Source: an uncultured Bacilli bacterium (GTDB taxonomy: Bacteria > Bacillota_I > Bacilli_A > RF39 > UBA660). Taken from it: 21,094 nt of DNA. Shown here one piece after another: positions 6,871-14,247 of this stretch. The DNA lies in assembly GCA_934153945.1 (NCBI GenBank), contig CAKPFM010000016.1:1-21094 (forward strand), given 5' to 3'. Below the pieces are notes generated by a model. That model made no database searches. It was not told where the DNA came from and saw only the letters and a list, made by a program, of their open reading frames with translations. Numbering within the stretch: the stretch's first letter is position 1; each line of letters opens with the position of its first letter. Made by a program: the position numbers and the translations under genes.

Positions 6871-7638
6871 TTGGAAAAGAAAATAAGATGTCTAAAACCA
6901 GAAGAGATAGAAATAAGAGTTCAACAAGTAACTGAAAAAGGTGCACAATTATTACTTTACAAAGATAGCAGATGTGATAAAAGAATACTTGATGAAGCAT
7001 TTGGAATCTTTGGTTGGAAAAACAAATATGAGGAAATAAAAGGAAATTTATTTTGCACGATATCAATCTATGATGAAGCTGAACAACAATGGATTGATAA
7101 ATGTGATTGTGGGACTGAAACTTTTAGTGAAAAGGAAAAAGGTGAAGCAAGTGATGCATTTAAAAGGGCAGGATTTAATGTTGGTATAGGTAGAGAATTA
7201 TATACAAGAATATTTTATTTTGCTAGTGTTCCTACAAAGAAAAATGATAAAGGTAAATATGATTTAGCTAATAAATATGAAAAATTTACAGTTGCTGAAA
7301 TATCAACAAATGAAGAAACTGAAAAAATAGAAAAAATTAAAATTACTGATAGCAAAGGCAATATTGTATTTAGTTATGGTTATCCTAAAACATCAACAAA
7401 GACTGAAACAAAAAAAGTGGACAAGCCAGTTGAAATGATTGATGCAAATCAAATAAAAGTAATTCATACATTATTTACTAAAATTGAAAAATCAGAATCA
7501 CAAGTATTTAAAAATTTCACAAATGATAAAGCAAAAGAAAATGTATACAATCAATATAAAGTAAAATCTTCAAAAGAATTAACAAAAGAAAGCGCAAATA
7601 AGATGATTGATTTGTTAAAGAAAAAGGTTGGTGAATAA
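6871..7638 (+). CDS. Rad52/Sak-like single-strand annealing protein
   Basis: About 255 residues. The N-terminal domain carries the Rad52/22 signature: LKPEEIEIRVQQV, then RILDEAFGIFGWKNKYEEIK, then EKGEASDAFKRAGFNVGIGR and ELYT. These recombinases coat single-stranded DNA as rings and anneal complementary strands. The C-terminal third is a variable lysine-rich tail with a short helical domain, often used to bind SSB. The likely start is TTG at 6871, with AAGGAGAG 7-8 bases upstream; the in-frame ATG at 6850 has no such site. It forms a recombination set with the nuclease directly downstream and the SSB at 11.2 kb. Confidence 0.85.
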   Translation: MEKKIRCLKPEEIEIRVQQVTEKGAQLLLYKDSRCDKRILDEAFGIFGWKNKYEEIKGNLFCTISIYDEAEQQWIDKCDCGTETFSEKEKGEASDAFKRAGFNVGIGRELYTRIFYFASVPTKKNDKGKYDLANKYEKFTVAEISTNEETEKIEKIKITDSKGNIVFSYGYPKTSTKTETKKVDKPVEMIDANQIKVIHTLFTKIEKSESQVFKNFTNDKAKENVYNQYKVKSSKELTKESANKMIDLLKKKVGE

Positions 7639-8549
7639 TGGCATTAACAAATAAACTTAATTTACCAGAACCAATATACAATGCATTATGTAGTGATTAT
7701 CAACCAAAAGAACATCAATATTCAGTAACAACAATACTTAATCCAGTTAGACAAGTTATCTTAAAAAGAAGATACAATGATGAAATAGAACAAGATTGTA
7801 GTGAATTGATATGGGCATTATTTGGAACAGCATTTCATTCAATACTAGAAAATTCCAAAGAAAATGATAATCAATTCAAAGAGGAATATTTAAAGCAAGA
7901 TTTAGAAATAATTTGTGATGAATTAAAGGGATACTTTTTAAGTGGCAAGGCTGATTTAGTTGATATTGCTATTAAAACAATTATTGATTACAAAACAACA
8001 AGTACATTTAAAATATTAAAAAAAGATTTTGAAGATTATAGATTACAGTTATTGATCTATGCTTGGTTATTCAGAAAATTAGGATTTGAAATTAATAAAG
8101 GCCAAATAATTGCATTACTTCGTGATTGGCAAAAATCAAAAGCAAAGTTTGACAGAAAATATCCACAATTTCAAGTTCAAAAATTGAATTTTAAATTTAC
8201 TGATAAAGATTTTAAAGATATAGAAGAATTTATAAAAAATAGATTTTTAGAATTAAAAAAATACGAAGATGTTCCAGATGAAGAACTTCCAATGTGTAGC
8301 ATGGAAGAAAGATGGAATGAGGGAAATAAATATATAGTTATTAAAAAAGGTAATAAGAGAGCAACTAAAATACATGAAACATTAGAAGAAGCACAAAAAC
8401 ATTTAGATAATTTAGAAAAAGATTATCCAGGTGTATATGAAATTCAAGAACGATTAGGAGAAGATAAAAAATGCCTTGAATATTGTTCTTGTTGTAAATT
8501 TTGCCCTTATTATCAAGAAAAATATATGAAGGGAGAAGAAAATGAATAA
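7638..8549 (+). CDS. PD-(D/E)XK exonuclease, Cas4/RecB-like
   Basis: A 303-residue nuclease with the RecB/Cas4 core in order: H67 in FGTAFHSIL, D106 in SGKADLVD, D117-x-K119 in IIDYKTTST, and Q137 in RLQLLIYAWL (the QxxxY motif). A C-terminal cysteine cluster, C279, C283, C285, C286 and C289 before PYYQ, resembles the iron-sulfur staple of Cas4 and AddB nucleases, although Cas4 also uses an N-terminal cysteine (C18 or C54 are candidates). It starts one base into the previous stop. Paired with the annealing protein, it most likely resects double-stranded ends for phage recombination. There is no CRISPR context, so a Cas4 adaptation role is unlikely. Confidence 0.85.
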   Translation: MALTNKLNLPEPIYNALCSDYQPKEHQYSVTTILNPVRQVILKRRYNDEIEQDCSELIWALFGTAFHSILENSKENDNQFKEEYLKQDLEIICDELKGYFLSGKADLVDIAIKTIIDYKTTSTFKILKKDFEDYRLQLLIYAWLFRKLGFEINKGQIIALLRDWQKSKAKFDRKYPQFQVQKLNFKFTDKDFKDIEEFIKNRFLELKKYEDVPDEELPMCSMEERWNEGNKYIVIKKGNKRATKIHETLEEAQKHLDNLEKDYPGVYEIQERLGEDKKCLEYCSCCKFCPYYQEKYMKGEENE

Positions 8550-8841
8550 CGATATTTTTAGAGAAAAATTATTAAATAAAAGTTTTACAGAAGAGGAATT
8601 AGAAGATTTGGCGTGGTGTGATGTAGATGCTGATGTTGAAATGATAACTCAAGAAGAAGGAGAACAACATCGATGGACGCAGGATGTTTCTACAATATTT
8701 GAATTTGAAGGAAAATATTATTCTTTAGACTGGGATAGAGGATTAACAGAGTGCCAAGAAAATGGATTCTATACACAACCATATCAAGTGGAAAAGGAAG
8801 TTAAAACAATAGAAGTAACAAATTGGAAGGCGGTTTCATAA
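8542..8841 (+). CDS. Acidic hypothetical phage protein
   Basis: A 99-residue acidic protein with GGGAGAAG upstream and an 8-base overlap with the nuclease gene. The C-terminal half (STIFEFEGKYYSLDWDRGLT, then ECQENGF) looks like a small beta domain resembling an unannotated phage family. Position in the recombination cluster is the only clue to function. Confidence 0.65.
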   Translation: MNNDIFREKLLNKSFTEEELEDLAWCDVDADVEMITQEEGEQHRWTQDVSTIFEFEGKYYSLDWDRGLTECQENGFYTQPYQVEKEVKTIEVTNWKAVS

Positions 8842-10016
8842 TGAAAAAATATGAATTAAGTCTTTCAAGAAATTATGTATCTAGTTGGGGAATAGAAGAA
8901 GCAATTAGAGAATTATTGCAAAATGCCAAAGATAGTAACGGAGAAGATATTATTGATATTGATAAATCTTCTGGAACAATTACAATAACAAATAAAAATA
9001 CTTCAATACCAAGTTCTACATTGTTGCTTGGAAACACATCTAAAAGAGATGATTTAGATAAAATAGGTCAATTTGGAGAAGGTTATAAATTAGCGTTGTT
9101 AGTATTACTTCGTGATGATAAAGAAGTGTTTATAAAAAATGGGAATAAAAATTGGATACCAAGTTTTGAATATTCAGATAATTTTGAATGTGAAGTACTA
9201 TGTATTACTGAAACAGCAGGCAATGGGAATGATTTGACATTTGAAATATCAGGATTTGATAATTCTGAATTAGATGAACTTGAAAATGAATTTTTAGGAT
9301 TAAATGGACAAGCTTATAATTCAATTCAAACAAGCTATGGAGAAATATTAACGGATCCTGATTACAAAGGAAAAGTATTTGTTGATGGGCTTCCAGTATA
9401 TGAAGATGATAATTTTGATTATGGTTATAATTTTAAACCTTGTTATGTATCACTTGACAGAGATAGAAAGTCAATAAATATTTATGAATTGAAAAGATTA
9501 ACAGCGTTATCAGTTGCTTGTTGTGTTGATAACTTTGCATTTGTTGATGAAGTTATTGATGGTAAAGGTCGAGATGGTGAATACATCAAAGATGAAAATA
9601 TTGAATTTGATGATGAATTCAAAGAAAAATATGCAAAACATCTAATGAACAGATTTGATATCAAAGAAGATGATGTTGTTATCAATGAAAATAGTTCAGA
9701 TTTAATTGAATATGTTGGTAGAAAAACTGATAAAGAAATAAAAGAAGTACCTAAAAAAATATATGCAGATATATTAAATTCACAATTAACATATTCGTCA
9801 AATGTTATTCAAGAGGTAAAAAAAGAAAAAGATAATCGAGATAAAGTTGATGATGCTTGGTATGAATATGAATATAGCGATTATAAAGATTTTAAAGAAT
9901 GGTTTGATAAATATGGTAATCAACTAAATGATAGTGCAAAAGATGAATTTAAAGAGCTAATAAACCGATTAGAGCCAACAGGATTTAATTTAATATGTAA
10001 TGAGGTATGGAAATGA
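8841..10016 (+). CDS. GHKL-fold ATPase (Hsp90/MORC-like)
   Basis: A 391-residue protein with an N-terminal Bergerat ATP-binding fold: N-box E24-N28 in IEEAIRELLQNAKDS, then LLLGNTSKRDDLDKIGQFGE with GEG at 79-81, as in Hsp90, MutL and MORC proteins where the sequence reads like FGEGFK. The middle (~100-250) may be an S5-like transducer domain. The C-terminus is acidic and helical. No kinase H-box, topoisomerase toprim or membrane segment is visible. ATG at 8841 follows GGAAGGCGG by 7 bases and overlaps the previous stop by one base. GHKL ATPases dimerise on ATP and act as clamps on DNA or proteins; the phage role is unknown. Confidence 0.8.
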   Translation: MKKYELSLSRNYVSSWGIEEAIRELLQNAKDSNGEDIIDIDKSSGTITITNKNTSIPSSTLLLGNTSKRDDLDKIGQFGEGYKLALLVLLRDDKEVFIKNGNKNWIPSFEYSDNFECEVLCITETAGNGNDLTFEISGFDNSELDELENEFLGLNGQAYNSIQTSYGEILTDPDYKGKVFVDGLPVYEDDNFDYGYNFKPCYVSLDRDRKSINIYELKRLTALSVACCVDNFAFVDEVIDGKGRDGEYIKDENIEFDDEFKEKYAKHLMNRFDIKEDDVVINENSSDLIEYVGRKTDKEIKEVPKKIYADILNSQLTYSSNVIQEVKKEKDNRDKVDDAWYEYEYSDYKDFKEWFDKYGNQLNDSAKDEFKELINRLEPTGFNLICNEVWK

Positions 10017-10201
10017 AAAACTTTGAAATTGGTGAGAAAGTAAAATGTATTGATAGATATGGTCTTCAAAATATAAAAATAGGAAATTTCTACACGGTTA
10101 TAGGATATAGGGAAAATGGACTAGTTATTCTTGATGAATTCCCTGGTTGTGCGTATGACCAAACATTTTTCGAACCAATAAAAGAACAAGAATTAAAATA
10201 A
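10013..10201 (+). CDS. Small SH3-like protein
   Basis: A 62-residue protein with a beta-rich pattern, FEIGEKVKCID then KIGNFYTVIGYRENGLVIL, ending FFEPIKEQ. This is the SH3-like barrel pattern of many small phage proteins. ATG at 10013 is preferred because GAGG lies 7 bases upstream; an ATG at 10007 is too close. Function unknown. Confidence 0.65.
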   Translation: MKNFEIGEKVKCIDRYGLQNIKIGNFYTVIGYRENGLVILDEFPGCAYDQTFFEPIKEQELK

Positions 10202-10263
10202 CAGCAGATGATTTATATGCACCATATGTATTAGGAAAATTTAATAAGAAAGAAGGAAATAAA

Positions 10264-10734
10264 ATGTTAGAAAGTATTAATTTAATTGATTTATATGCAA
10301 ATAAGCATAGAGAAAGTATTGAAAAAGAAACAAAAGAAAAAGTAGAAGAATTAAGAAAAAAATGTGATGTTATTAATAAATATAACGAATTAGTAGAACA
10401 ATTTGAAAAAGACTGTGATGAATTATATTTATCTCAATTTACAGAAGAAGAAAAAAACAAAATTTTAATTAATAAAGATATGATTGATGATGCTGACATG
10501 CAATTAAGAACAACTGGTGAGCCAAGTGAAGTAAAATATTATACAAATAAAAATTTTTGTAACGATGATTATTATAAATTAATGGATGAAAGAGAAAGCA
10601 AATTAAATGAAATAAATGATTTAGTTAAAACAGTAAAAGCACATGTTGGAATTGCTAAAACAAAAGAAGAAGTTGAGGAAATACTAACTAGATATGGAAT
10701 TATTGATAAGAAAGGTAAATTGGTGATTAAATAA
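10264..10734 (+). CDS. Coiled-coil hypothetical protein
   Basis: A 156-residue charged protein with heptad-like stretches at ~15-55 and ~115-135, an acidic centre and no membrane segment. AAGAAGG lies about 7 bases before the ATG. Its stop overlaps the next ATG. No family recognised. Confidence 0.65.
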   Translation: MLESINLIDLYANKHRESIEKETKEKVEELRKKCDVINKYNELVEQFEKDCDELYLSQFTEEEKNKILINKDMIDDADMQLRTTGEPSEVKYYTNKNFCNDDYYKLMDERESKLNEINDLVKTVKAHVGIAKTKEEVEEILTRYGIIDKKGKLVIK

Positions 10735-11252
10735 TGAAATTAAAAGCTGGAGATAAAGTAAAATTAAAAAATAGAAGAGGAAAAGGATGGAATAGTGACG
10801 GTATGATGGATAAATATATTGGTCAGATTGTTACTGTATCTGGTATACAAAAAGGTTTATTTTGCGATGGTTTTACAATTAAAGAAGACGACGGTAGAGG
10901 ATTTCCTCGATGGGTGTTTAACTCAGAAGATATTGAATATGTAGTAAAACAAACACATTTCAAATCATTACCAAATGATTATACAGGAACAATAGAAGTG
11001 GAAAATGGTTTTATTCAAGAAAAAAGAATACTTGATGAACCAGAAAAAAGGTATTTAAAAGCTGTTATTAGACCATTTAAGGATAGAATTAAGAATATTT
11101 TAAAAAAAGATACTTATGATGGAAGGTGTTATATTTATTTTGCTTTAGACACTGATTGTGCTATGTTACCATTTTTTAAAAAAGGAACTATGTATAACGG
11201 CATGGAAGAAAATAAAAAATACACATTAAAGGAGTTGGAATTAGATGTTTAA
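10734..11252 (+). CDS. Hypothetical protein with SH3-like N-terminus
   Basis: A 172-residue protein. The first ~70 residues (LKAGDKVKLKNRRGKGWNSD, then YIGQIVTVSGIQKG) look like an SH3/KOW-type barrel. The C-terminal part (RYLKAVIRPFKDRIKNILKK, then GRCYIYFALD) resembles the small domain of uncharacterised phage proteins. Coupled by ATGA to the preceding gene and overlapping the SSB gene by 8 bases. Function unknown. Confidence 0.65.
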   Translation: MKLKAGDKVKLKNRRGKGWNSDGMMDKYIGQIVTVSGIQKGLFCDGFTIKEDDGRGFPRWVFNSEDIEYVVKQTHFKSLPNDYTGTIEVENGFIQEKRILDEPEKRYLKAVIRPFKDRIKNILKKDTYDGRCYIYFALDTDCAMLPFFKKGTMYNGMEENKKYTLKELELDV

Positions 11253-11658
11253 TAAAGTAAATTTAGTAGGTAGAATATCTACAGATTTAGAATTAAAATA
11301 TACAGGTTCAAATAAAGCATATTGCAGATTTAACCTAGCAGTAAGTAAGAATTATAAAAATGAATATGGAGAATATGAAACAGATTTTATTCCAGTAACT
11401 GTTTGGGGTAAACCTGCTGAAAATCTTGTTAGCTATCAAAATAAAGGAAGTTTAATACTTGTTGATGGTTCGATTAGTATGAATAATTATACTGATAAAG
11501 ATGGAAATAATAGAACATCATTTGAAGTAACAACAAGTAATGTACAATTCTTGGGCAGTAAAAGAACAAGTGATGAAACTATTGGCGAATTAGCAGAATC
11601 AGATCCATATGAAGATTTTGGAAACCAAATTGAAGTTGATGATAATTTTTTAGATTAA
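11245..11658 (+). CDS. ssb: Phage single-stranded DNA-binding protein
   Basis: A 137-residue OB-fold SSB: MFNKVNLVGRISTDLELKYT, RFNLAVSKNYKNEYGEYETD, FIPVTVWGKPAENLVSY. The tail is acidic and ends DDNFLD, a phage variant of the DDDIPF tip through which SSB recruits replication and repair partners. GGAG lies 8 bases before the ATG. It protects single strands for the initiator-helicase pair and for annealing by the Rad52-like protein. A second, tail-less SSB is encoded on the minus strand at 19.2 kb. Confidence 0.95.
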   Translation: MFNKVNLVGRISTDLELKYTGSNKAYCRFNLAVSKNYKNEYGEYETDFIPVTVWGKPAENLVSYQNKGSLILVDGSISMNNYTDKDGNNRTSFEVTTSNVQFLGSKRTSDETIGELAESDPYEDFGNQIEVDDNFLD

Positions 11659-11668
11659 GAGGTGCTAT

Positions 11669-12118
11669 ATGGAAGGAGAAAATATAAACATAATAGAAAA
11701 TATCATACAAGCAGTATCGATATTAAATAAAACTGATGAATATTTAGAAAGTCTAACTACTAGGCTTTCTGAATGTGACAGTTTAGTAAGTGATTATGAA
11801 CATTTCATAGAAAGCACACCAATTAATGAAGTAAATTTGGAAAAATTATATCAAGATATGCAAAATAATTTTATGAAAAGAAGAGTTATAAAAAATAATA
11901 TGGCTATCAATGATAATTATAAAAACTTAACATCAAGGTTAAATAATATAGCAAATAGAGAATTTTTAATTCAGAATTTAAAAAATACACAATCAAAAAT
12001 TGGTACAAAATATCATAACAGAATATTGAAGCAAGAAGATATAGAAAAATTAAAAGATTTTCAAACTGTTGAAAAAAAGAAAAGAGGCAGACCAAAGAAA
12101 TTGAAAGAAGGGGTATAA
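11669..12118 (+). CDS. Coiled-coil protein with C-terminal AT-hook
   Basis: A 149-residue helical protein ending KKKRGRPKKLKEGV, a canonical AT-hook (RGRP core flanked by lysines) that binds the minor groove of AT-rich DNA. The first ~130 residues are predicted helical and lack a known domain. GAGGTG 5 bases upstream supports the start. It sits between SSB and the late regulator, with the next ATG directly after its stop. A DNA-binding accessory role is inferred. Confidence 0.7.
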   Translation: MEGENINIIENIIQAVSILNKTDEYLESLTTRLSECDSLVSDYEHFIESTPINEVNLEKLYQDMQNNFMKRRVIKNNMAINDNYKNLTSRLNNIANREFLIQNLKNTQSKIGTKYHNRILKQEDIEKLKDFQTVEKKKRGRPKKLKEGV

Positions 12119-12433
12119 ATGGATTGCATACCATATATAAATGATTTATTGATTGAAATAGATATGTTAAACAAGTTAGATAATGGAAATCCAGAAATTA
12201 GAAATAAAATAATTCAAAAAGAAAAATTAATAGAAGATTGCAAAAACAATTTGTCAAAATTATCAAATTATAAAATTGAATATAGGTTATATTTATATAT
12301 ATTAAATGGATTAAATCCCACAAAAGCAGTAAGAAGAGTAGCAGATGAAAATTATTTAAATGATATTACTCCATGTGATCCTTCGTCGATTTGGAGAAAA
12401 TATCAAAAAATGAATGAAATTTTATCAAAATAA
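12119..12433 (+). CDS. ArpU/RinA-type late transcription regulator
   Basis: A 104-residue protein: helical N-terminus, then a C-terminal helix-turn-helix-like segment (LNPTKAVRRVADENYLND, then DPSSIWRKYQKMNEIL). Size, architecture and place, last gene before the late region, match small ArpU/RinA/sigma-like regulators of Gram-positive phages that switch on packaging and structural genes. GAAGGGG lies 6 bases before the ATG. The stop codon is the first three bases of the promoter box at 12431, which recurs at 20449; this protein is the natural candidate to bind it. Family assignment rests on pattern and context. Confidence 0.65.
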   Translation: MDCIPYINDLLIEIDMLNKLDNGNPEIRNKIIQKEKLIEDCKNNLSKLSNYKIEYRLYLYILNGLNPTKAVRRVADENYLNDITPCDPSSIWRKYQKMNEILSK

Positions 12434-12470
12434 GAGTGAAATGAGAGTATTTTTGCTGATAAACTATAAT
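12431..12470 (+). promoter_or_regulatory. Late promoter 1 with activator box
   Basis: TAAGAGTGAAATGAGAGTA (12431-12449) is followed by TATAAT at 12465-12470, with no TTGACA-like -35. The same 19-base box occurs at 20449, again exactly 34 bases (start to start) before a -10-like hexamer. This points to an activator-dependent phage late promoter; here it drives the tRNA/structured-RNA unit. Confidence 0.75.
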
Positions 12471-12490
12471 CGTGATAGAGATATCACAGT

Positions 12491-12553
12491 GAGTAATATA
12501 TACTCATCTCCTTTCTAAAAATAGGAAAGTATAACCTCCTTTCGTACTTTCCT
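12491..12553 (+). promoter_or_regulatory. Hairpins in the 5' leader of the RNA unit
   Basis: GAGTA (12491-12495) pairs with TACTC (12501-12505), and AGGAAAGTA (12523-12531) with TACTTTCCT (12545-12553). They lie between the late promoter and the first tRNA and may be processing signals or part of the structured RNA. Confidence 0.55.
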
Positions 12554-12560
12554 CCTATAT

Positions 12561-12633
12561 TGCGGGGTAGTGTAACGGCAACACATCAGGCTCATAACCT
12601 GAAATTTCAGTTCAAATCTGGCGACCGCAACCA
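12561..12633 (+). tRNA. tRNA-Met (anticodon CAT), weak outer stems
   Basis: The D arm GTGT/ACAC and the anticodon arm TCAGG-CTCATAA-CCTGA are perfect, the anticodon is CAT, and CCA is encoded (12631-12633). The acceptor stem pairs only in five outer positions (TGCGG with CCGCA), with G-A and G-G clashes inside, and the T stem is also poor around TTCAAAT. It could be elongator Met, or Ile if the anticodon C is modified to lysidine. The weak stems suggest drift or an atypical phage tRNA. Confidence 0.8.
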
Positions 12634-12637
12634 ATAT

Positions 12638-13246
12638 TAATGTTCTTTGACAATTTGTTAAATAAACCATATGACAGACTACAATGCAATGTAGTATGGA
12701 TATTATCTTGTTCTTATTAGTTACAAGTGCGAATTTGTGATGGATTGAGTATATTTTGTTAGAGATAATAAAATAAGGACTTACAAAATGTAGGGAAAGA
12801 GATAATAGTGGTTTGTTATGAAATGTTATAAGGTATAGAGGTCTAGTCGCCGATAATCAAAACCGCCTATGGAAAGTAGGACGATAACTTATTAGTAATA
12901 CTATATTGTGGTGATATAGAGTGAAAGTAAGAATACCATAAATCGGTGTTGCAGTTGAAATATAGAGATATATGTATAAGACTAGTGCCTAGTTTGAGTA
13001 GCACAATGTCTGCAAATTTATTAGTAAATTAGGAATTTCAAGCGAAAAAAAGATTTGATTTAATAATTCTAACGTGTGTGAAAAATGTTGGTAATGAATC
13101 CAATATGGTCTTGGGTATTTATACTAGGTATTAGAGGAAATATGGTCGCTCCTTATCAGGACTAATACTTGCCATTGACTGAATAATAATTGTTCATAAT
13201 GAATTAGTGTGAGAAGCACTATTTAACAAATTGTCAAAGAATATTA
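12638..13246 (+). ncRNA. Giant structured RNA, ROOL-like candidate
   Basis: Bases 12638-12664 are complementary to 13220-13246: a 27-bp closing helix with a single G-U pair, bounding 609 bases with no plausible protein. Inside are many hairpins: 12678-12683/12690-12695, 12901-12906/12914-12919, 13015-13020/13025-13030 around TTAG, 13085-13091/13100-13106, and the 9-bp 13126-13134/13162-13170. ROOL and GOLLD are very large noncoding RNAs found mainly in Firmicutes prophages beside tRNA genes; ROOL averages about 600 bases, GOLLD is longer. Size, a tRNA 5 bases upstream, tRNA-Leu downstream and a late-type promoter all fit. I did not match a consensus, so the class name is inferred; a structured RNA is near certain. 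Confidence 0.75.
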
Positions 13247-13504
13247 AGTGTTATCTTATAGGTAGCATATTGAGTAAATATGTAATAAGAGGAGTGCAAT
13301 TCTCCAAACGACAAGATCGTCCGTAGTGGTTATATTTACTTGATATGGTGCTTATAAAAAGCATTAGGTAAAACAGCCACACCTTGCTAGACCAAGCACA
13401 ACGAAGTTAGGCTGAACAAGTTTAGATGATTTGTCAGTTAGGAAACTGTCAGTATTTCATACTAATATAAAAAGGTCATGCTATCTCTAGTAGTTAGTGT
13501 CTAG
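13247..13504 (+). ncRNA. Further structured RNA after the giant RNA
   Basis: No protein is apparent. Hairpins include CATATT-GAGTA-AATATG (13266-13282), GGAG/CTCC, ACGA/TCGT, TGCTT-ATAAA-AAGCA and CAGTT-AGGA-AACTG, plus an alternative pairing AGTAAATAT with ATATTTACT. It may be a 3' extension of the giant RNA, a spacer processed between RNAs, or a second RNA. Confidence 0.45.
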
Positions 13505-13570
13505 TGATATATAGTTGGAGAGCTAACGTTTAAAGCATGCTGTGATAGGTTCGATTCCTATCTATATCAT
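13505..13570 (+). pseudogene. tRNA-like remnant
   Basis: The acceptor stem TGATATA/TATATCA is perfect and the T arm GATAG-GTTCGATT-CCTATC is canonical, and GTTGGAGAGC matches the 3' half of a D arm. The D arm's 5' strand is missing, no good anticodon stem forms, there is no CCA, and the whole is 66 bases, about 7 short. It is either a decayed tRNA gene or a tRNA mimic. Confidence 0.55.
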
Positions 13571-13575
13571 TAGGC

Positions 13576-13666
13576 AGTATCTATTAAAGATACTAGTAAA
13601 ACAATATACCTATTGAGAACATAGTAGGCCATCTAGCAACATTGAGCCTAGTTGTTATATTGTTTT
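13576..13666 (+). ncRNA. Hairpin pair between tRNA-like remnant and tRNA-Leu
   Basis: AGTATCT (13576-13582) pairs with AGATACT (13588-13594). AAAACAATATA (13598-13608) pairs with TATATTGTTTT (13656-13666), enclosing smaller stems such as CCTA/TAGG. It ends 7 bases before tRNA-Leu. This could be a small RNA domain or a processing structure. Confidence 0.5.
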
Positions 13667-13673
13667 ATTATTT

Positions 13674-13760
13674 GCTCGTGTGTTGAAATTGGTAAACAAG
13701 ACGGACTTAAAATCCGTTGGGAGTTATCCCTTATAGGTTCAAGTCCTATTACGAGCACCA
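13674..13760 (+). tRNA. tRNA-Leu (anticodon TAA)
   Basis: 87 bases with a class II variable arm. The acceptor GCTCGTG pairs with TACGAGC, the anticodon stem ACGGA/TCCGT holds loop CTTAAAA with anticodon TAA, the T arm is TAGGTTCAAGTCCTA, and CCA is encoded. It reads the TTA codon, the dominant leucine codon in this AT-rich DNA, so it may support phage translation. Confidence 0.95.
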
Positions 13761-13770
13761 AATTAGATAA

Positions 13771-13804
13771 TTGAAGGGAGAATACAATAATTCTCTTTTT
13801 TTGA
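13771..13804 (+). terminator. Terminator of the tRNA/structured-RNA unit
   Basis: AAGGGAGAAT pairs with ATTCTCTTTT around loop ACAATA (two G-U pairs) and leads into a T run. It closes the protein-free unit that starts at the late promoter at 12431. Confidence 0.8.
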
Positions 13805-13821
13805 TAGAAAGTAGGAAAATA

Positions 13822-14247
13822 ATGGAATTAATTAAAAAAATAAACAAGCCAAAAGTATTGATATATGATGACGAAAATATTAGATATATAGTTGGAGATT
13901 TAGCCACTTTTGACCATGAACCACAAATTGAATATTACGATTTAGAGGGGCATAAAGAAGCAATTCCAATTCGTACAATCTGTAACTTTGCACTTGATGA
14001 GTCAAAACTATTAGATAACATAATGTTAGATGAAACAACGATGAAAAGAATTGCAAAGTATAACAAGGAAGTTGAAGTTAAAATATTAGATAATACAATT
14101 AAAGAAAAAAAAGATAAAATCAAAGAATTAGATGATATTTTACAAGATAAAGAGGGCAGAGTTAAGAAATTAAAAGAGTTTGTTGCAAATATTTATAATA
14201 TAGATCTTGATGAAGACGATGAGGATTATGATTATTATGACGATTAA
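13822..14247 (+). CDS. Hypothetical protein with coiled-coil and acidic tail
   Basis: A 141-residue protein starting MELIKKINKPKVLIYDDENI. A frame reaching back to 13771 would start at TTG inside the terminator, so the ATG at 13822 is used. A beta-rich front half is followed by a lysine/glutamate coiled coil (~90-125) and a very acidic end (DLDEDDEDYDYYDD). Its end overlaps the RusA gene. No family recognised. Confidence 0.65.
   Translation: MELIKKINKPKVLIYDDENIRYIVGDLATFDHEPQIEYYDLEGHKEAIPIRTICNFALDESKLLDNIMLDETTMKRIAKYNKEVEVKILDNTIKEKKDKIKELDDILQDKEGRVKKLKEFVANIYNIDLDEDDEDYDYYDD

Noticed and set aside
7638..8549. Cas4 of a CRISPR system
   Set aside because: No repeat array or other cas gene; the neighbours are phage recombination genes.
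12916..12930. Third late-promoter box (AGAGTGAAAGTAAG) inside the giant RNA
   Set aside because: Only a partial match, with no -10 hexamer at the conserved spacing.
13771..13821. N-terminal extension of the gene at 13822
   Set aside because: It would start at TTG and translate through a terminator stem; the ATG at 13822 is the sensible start.
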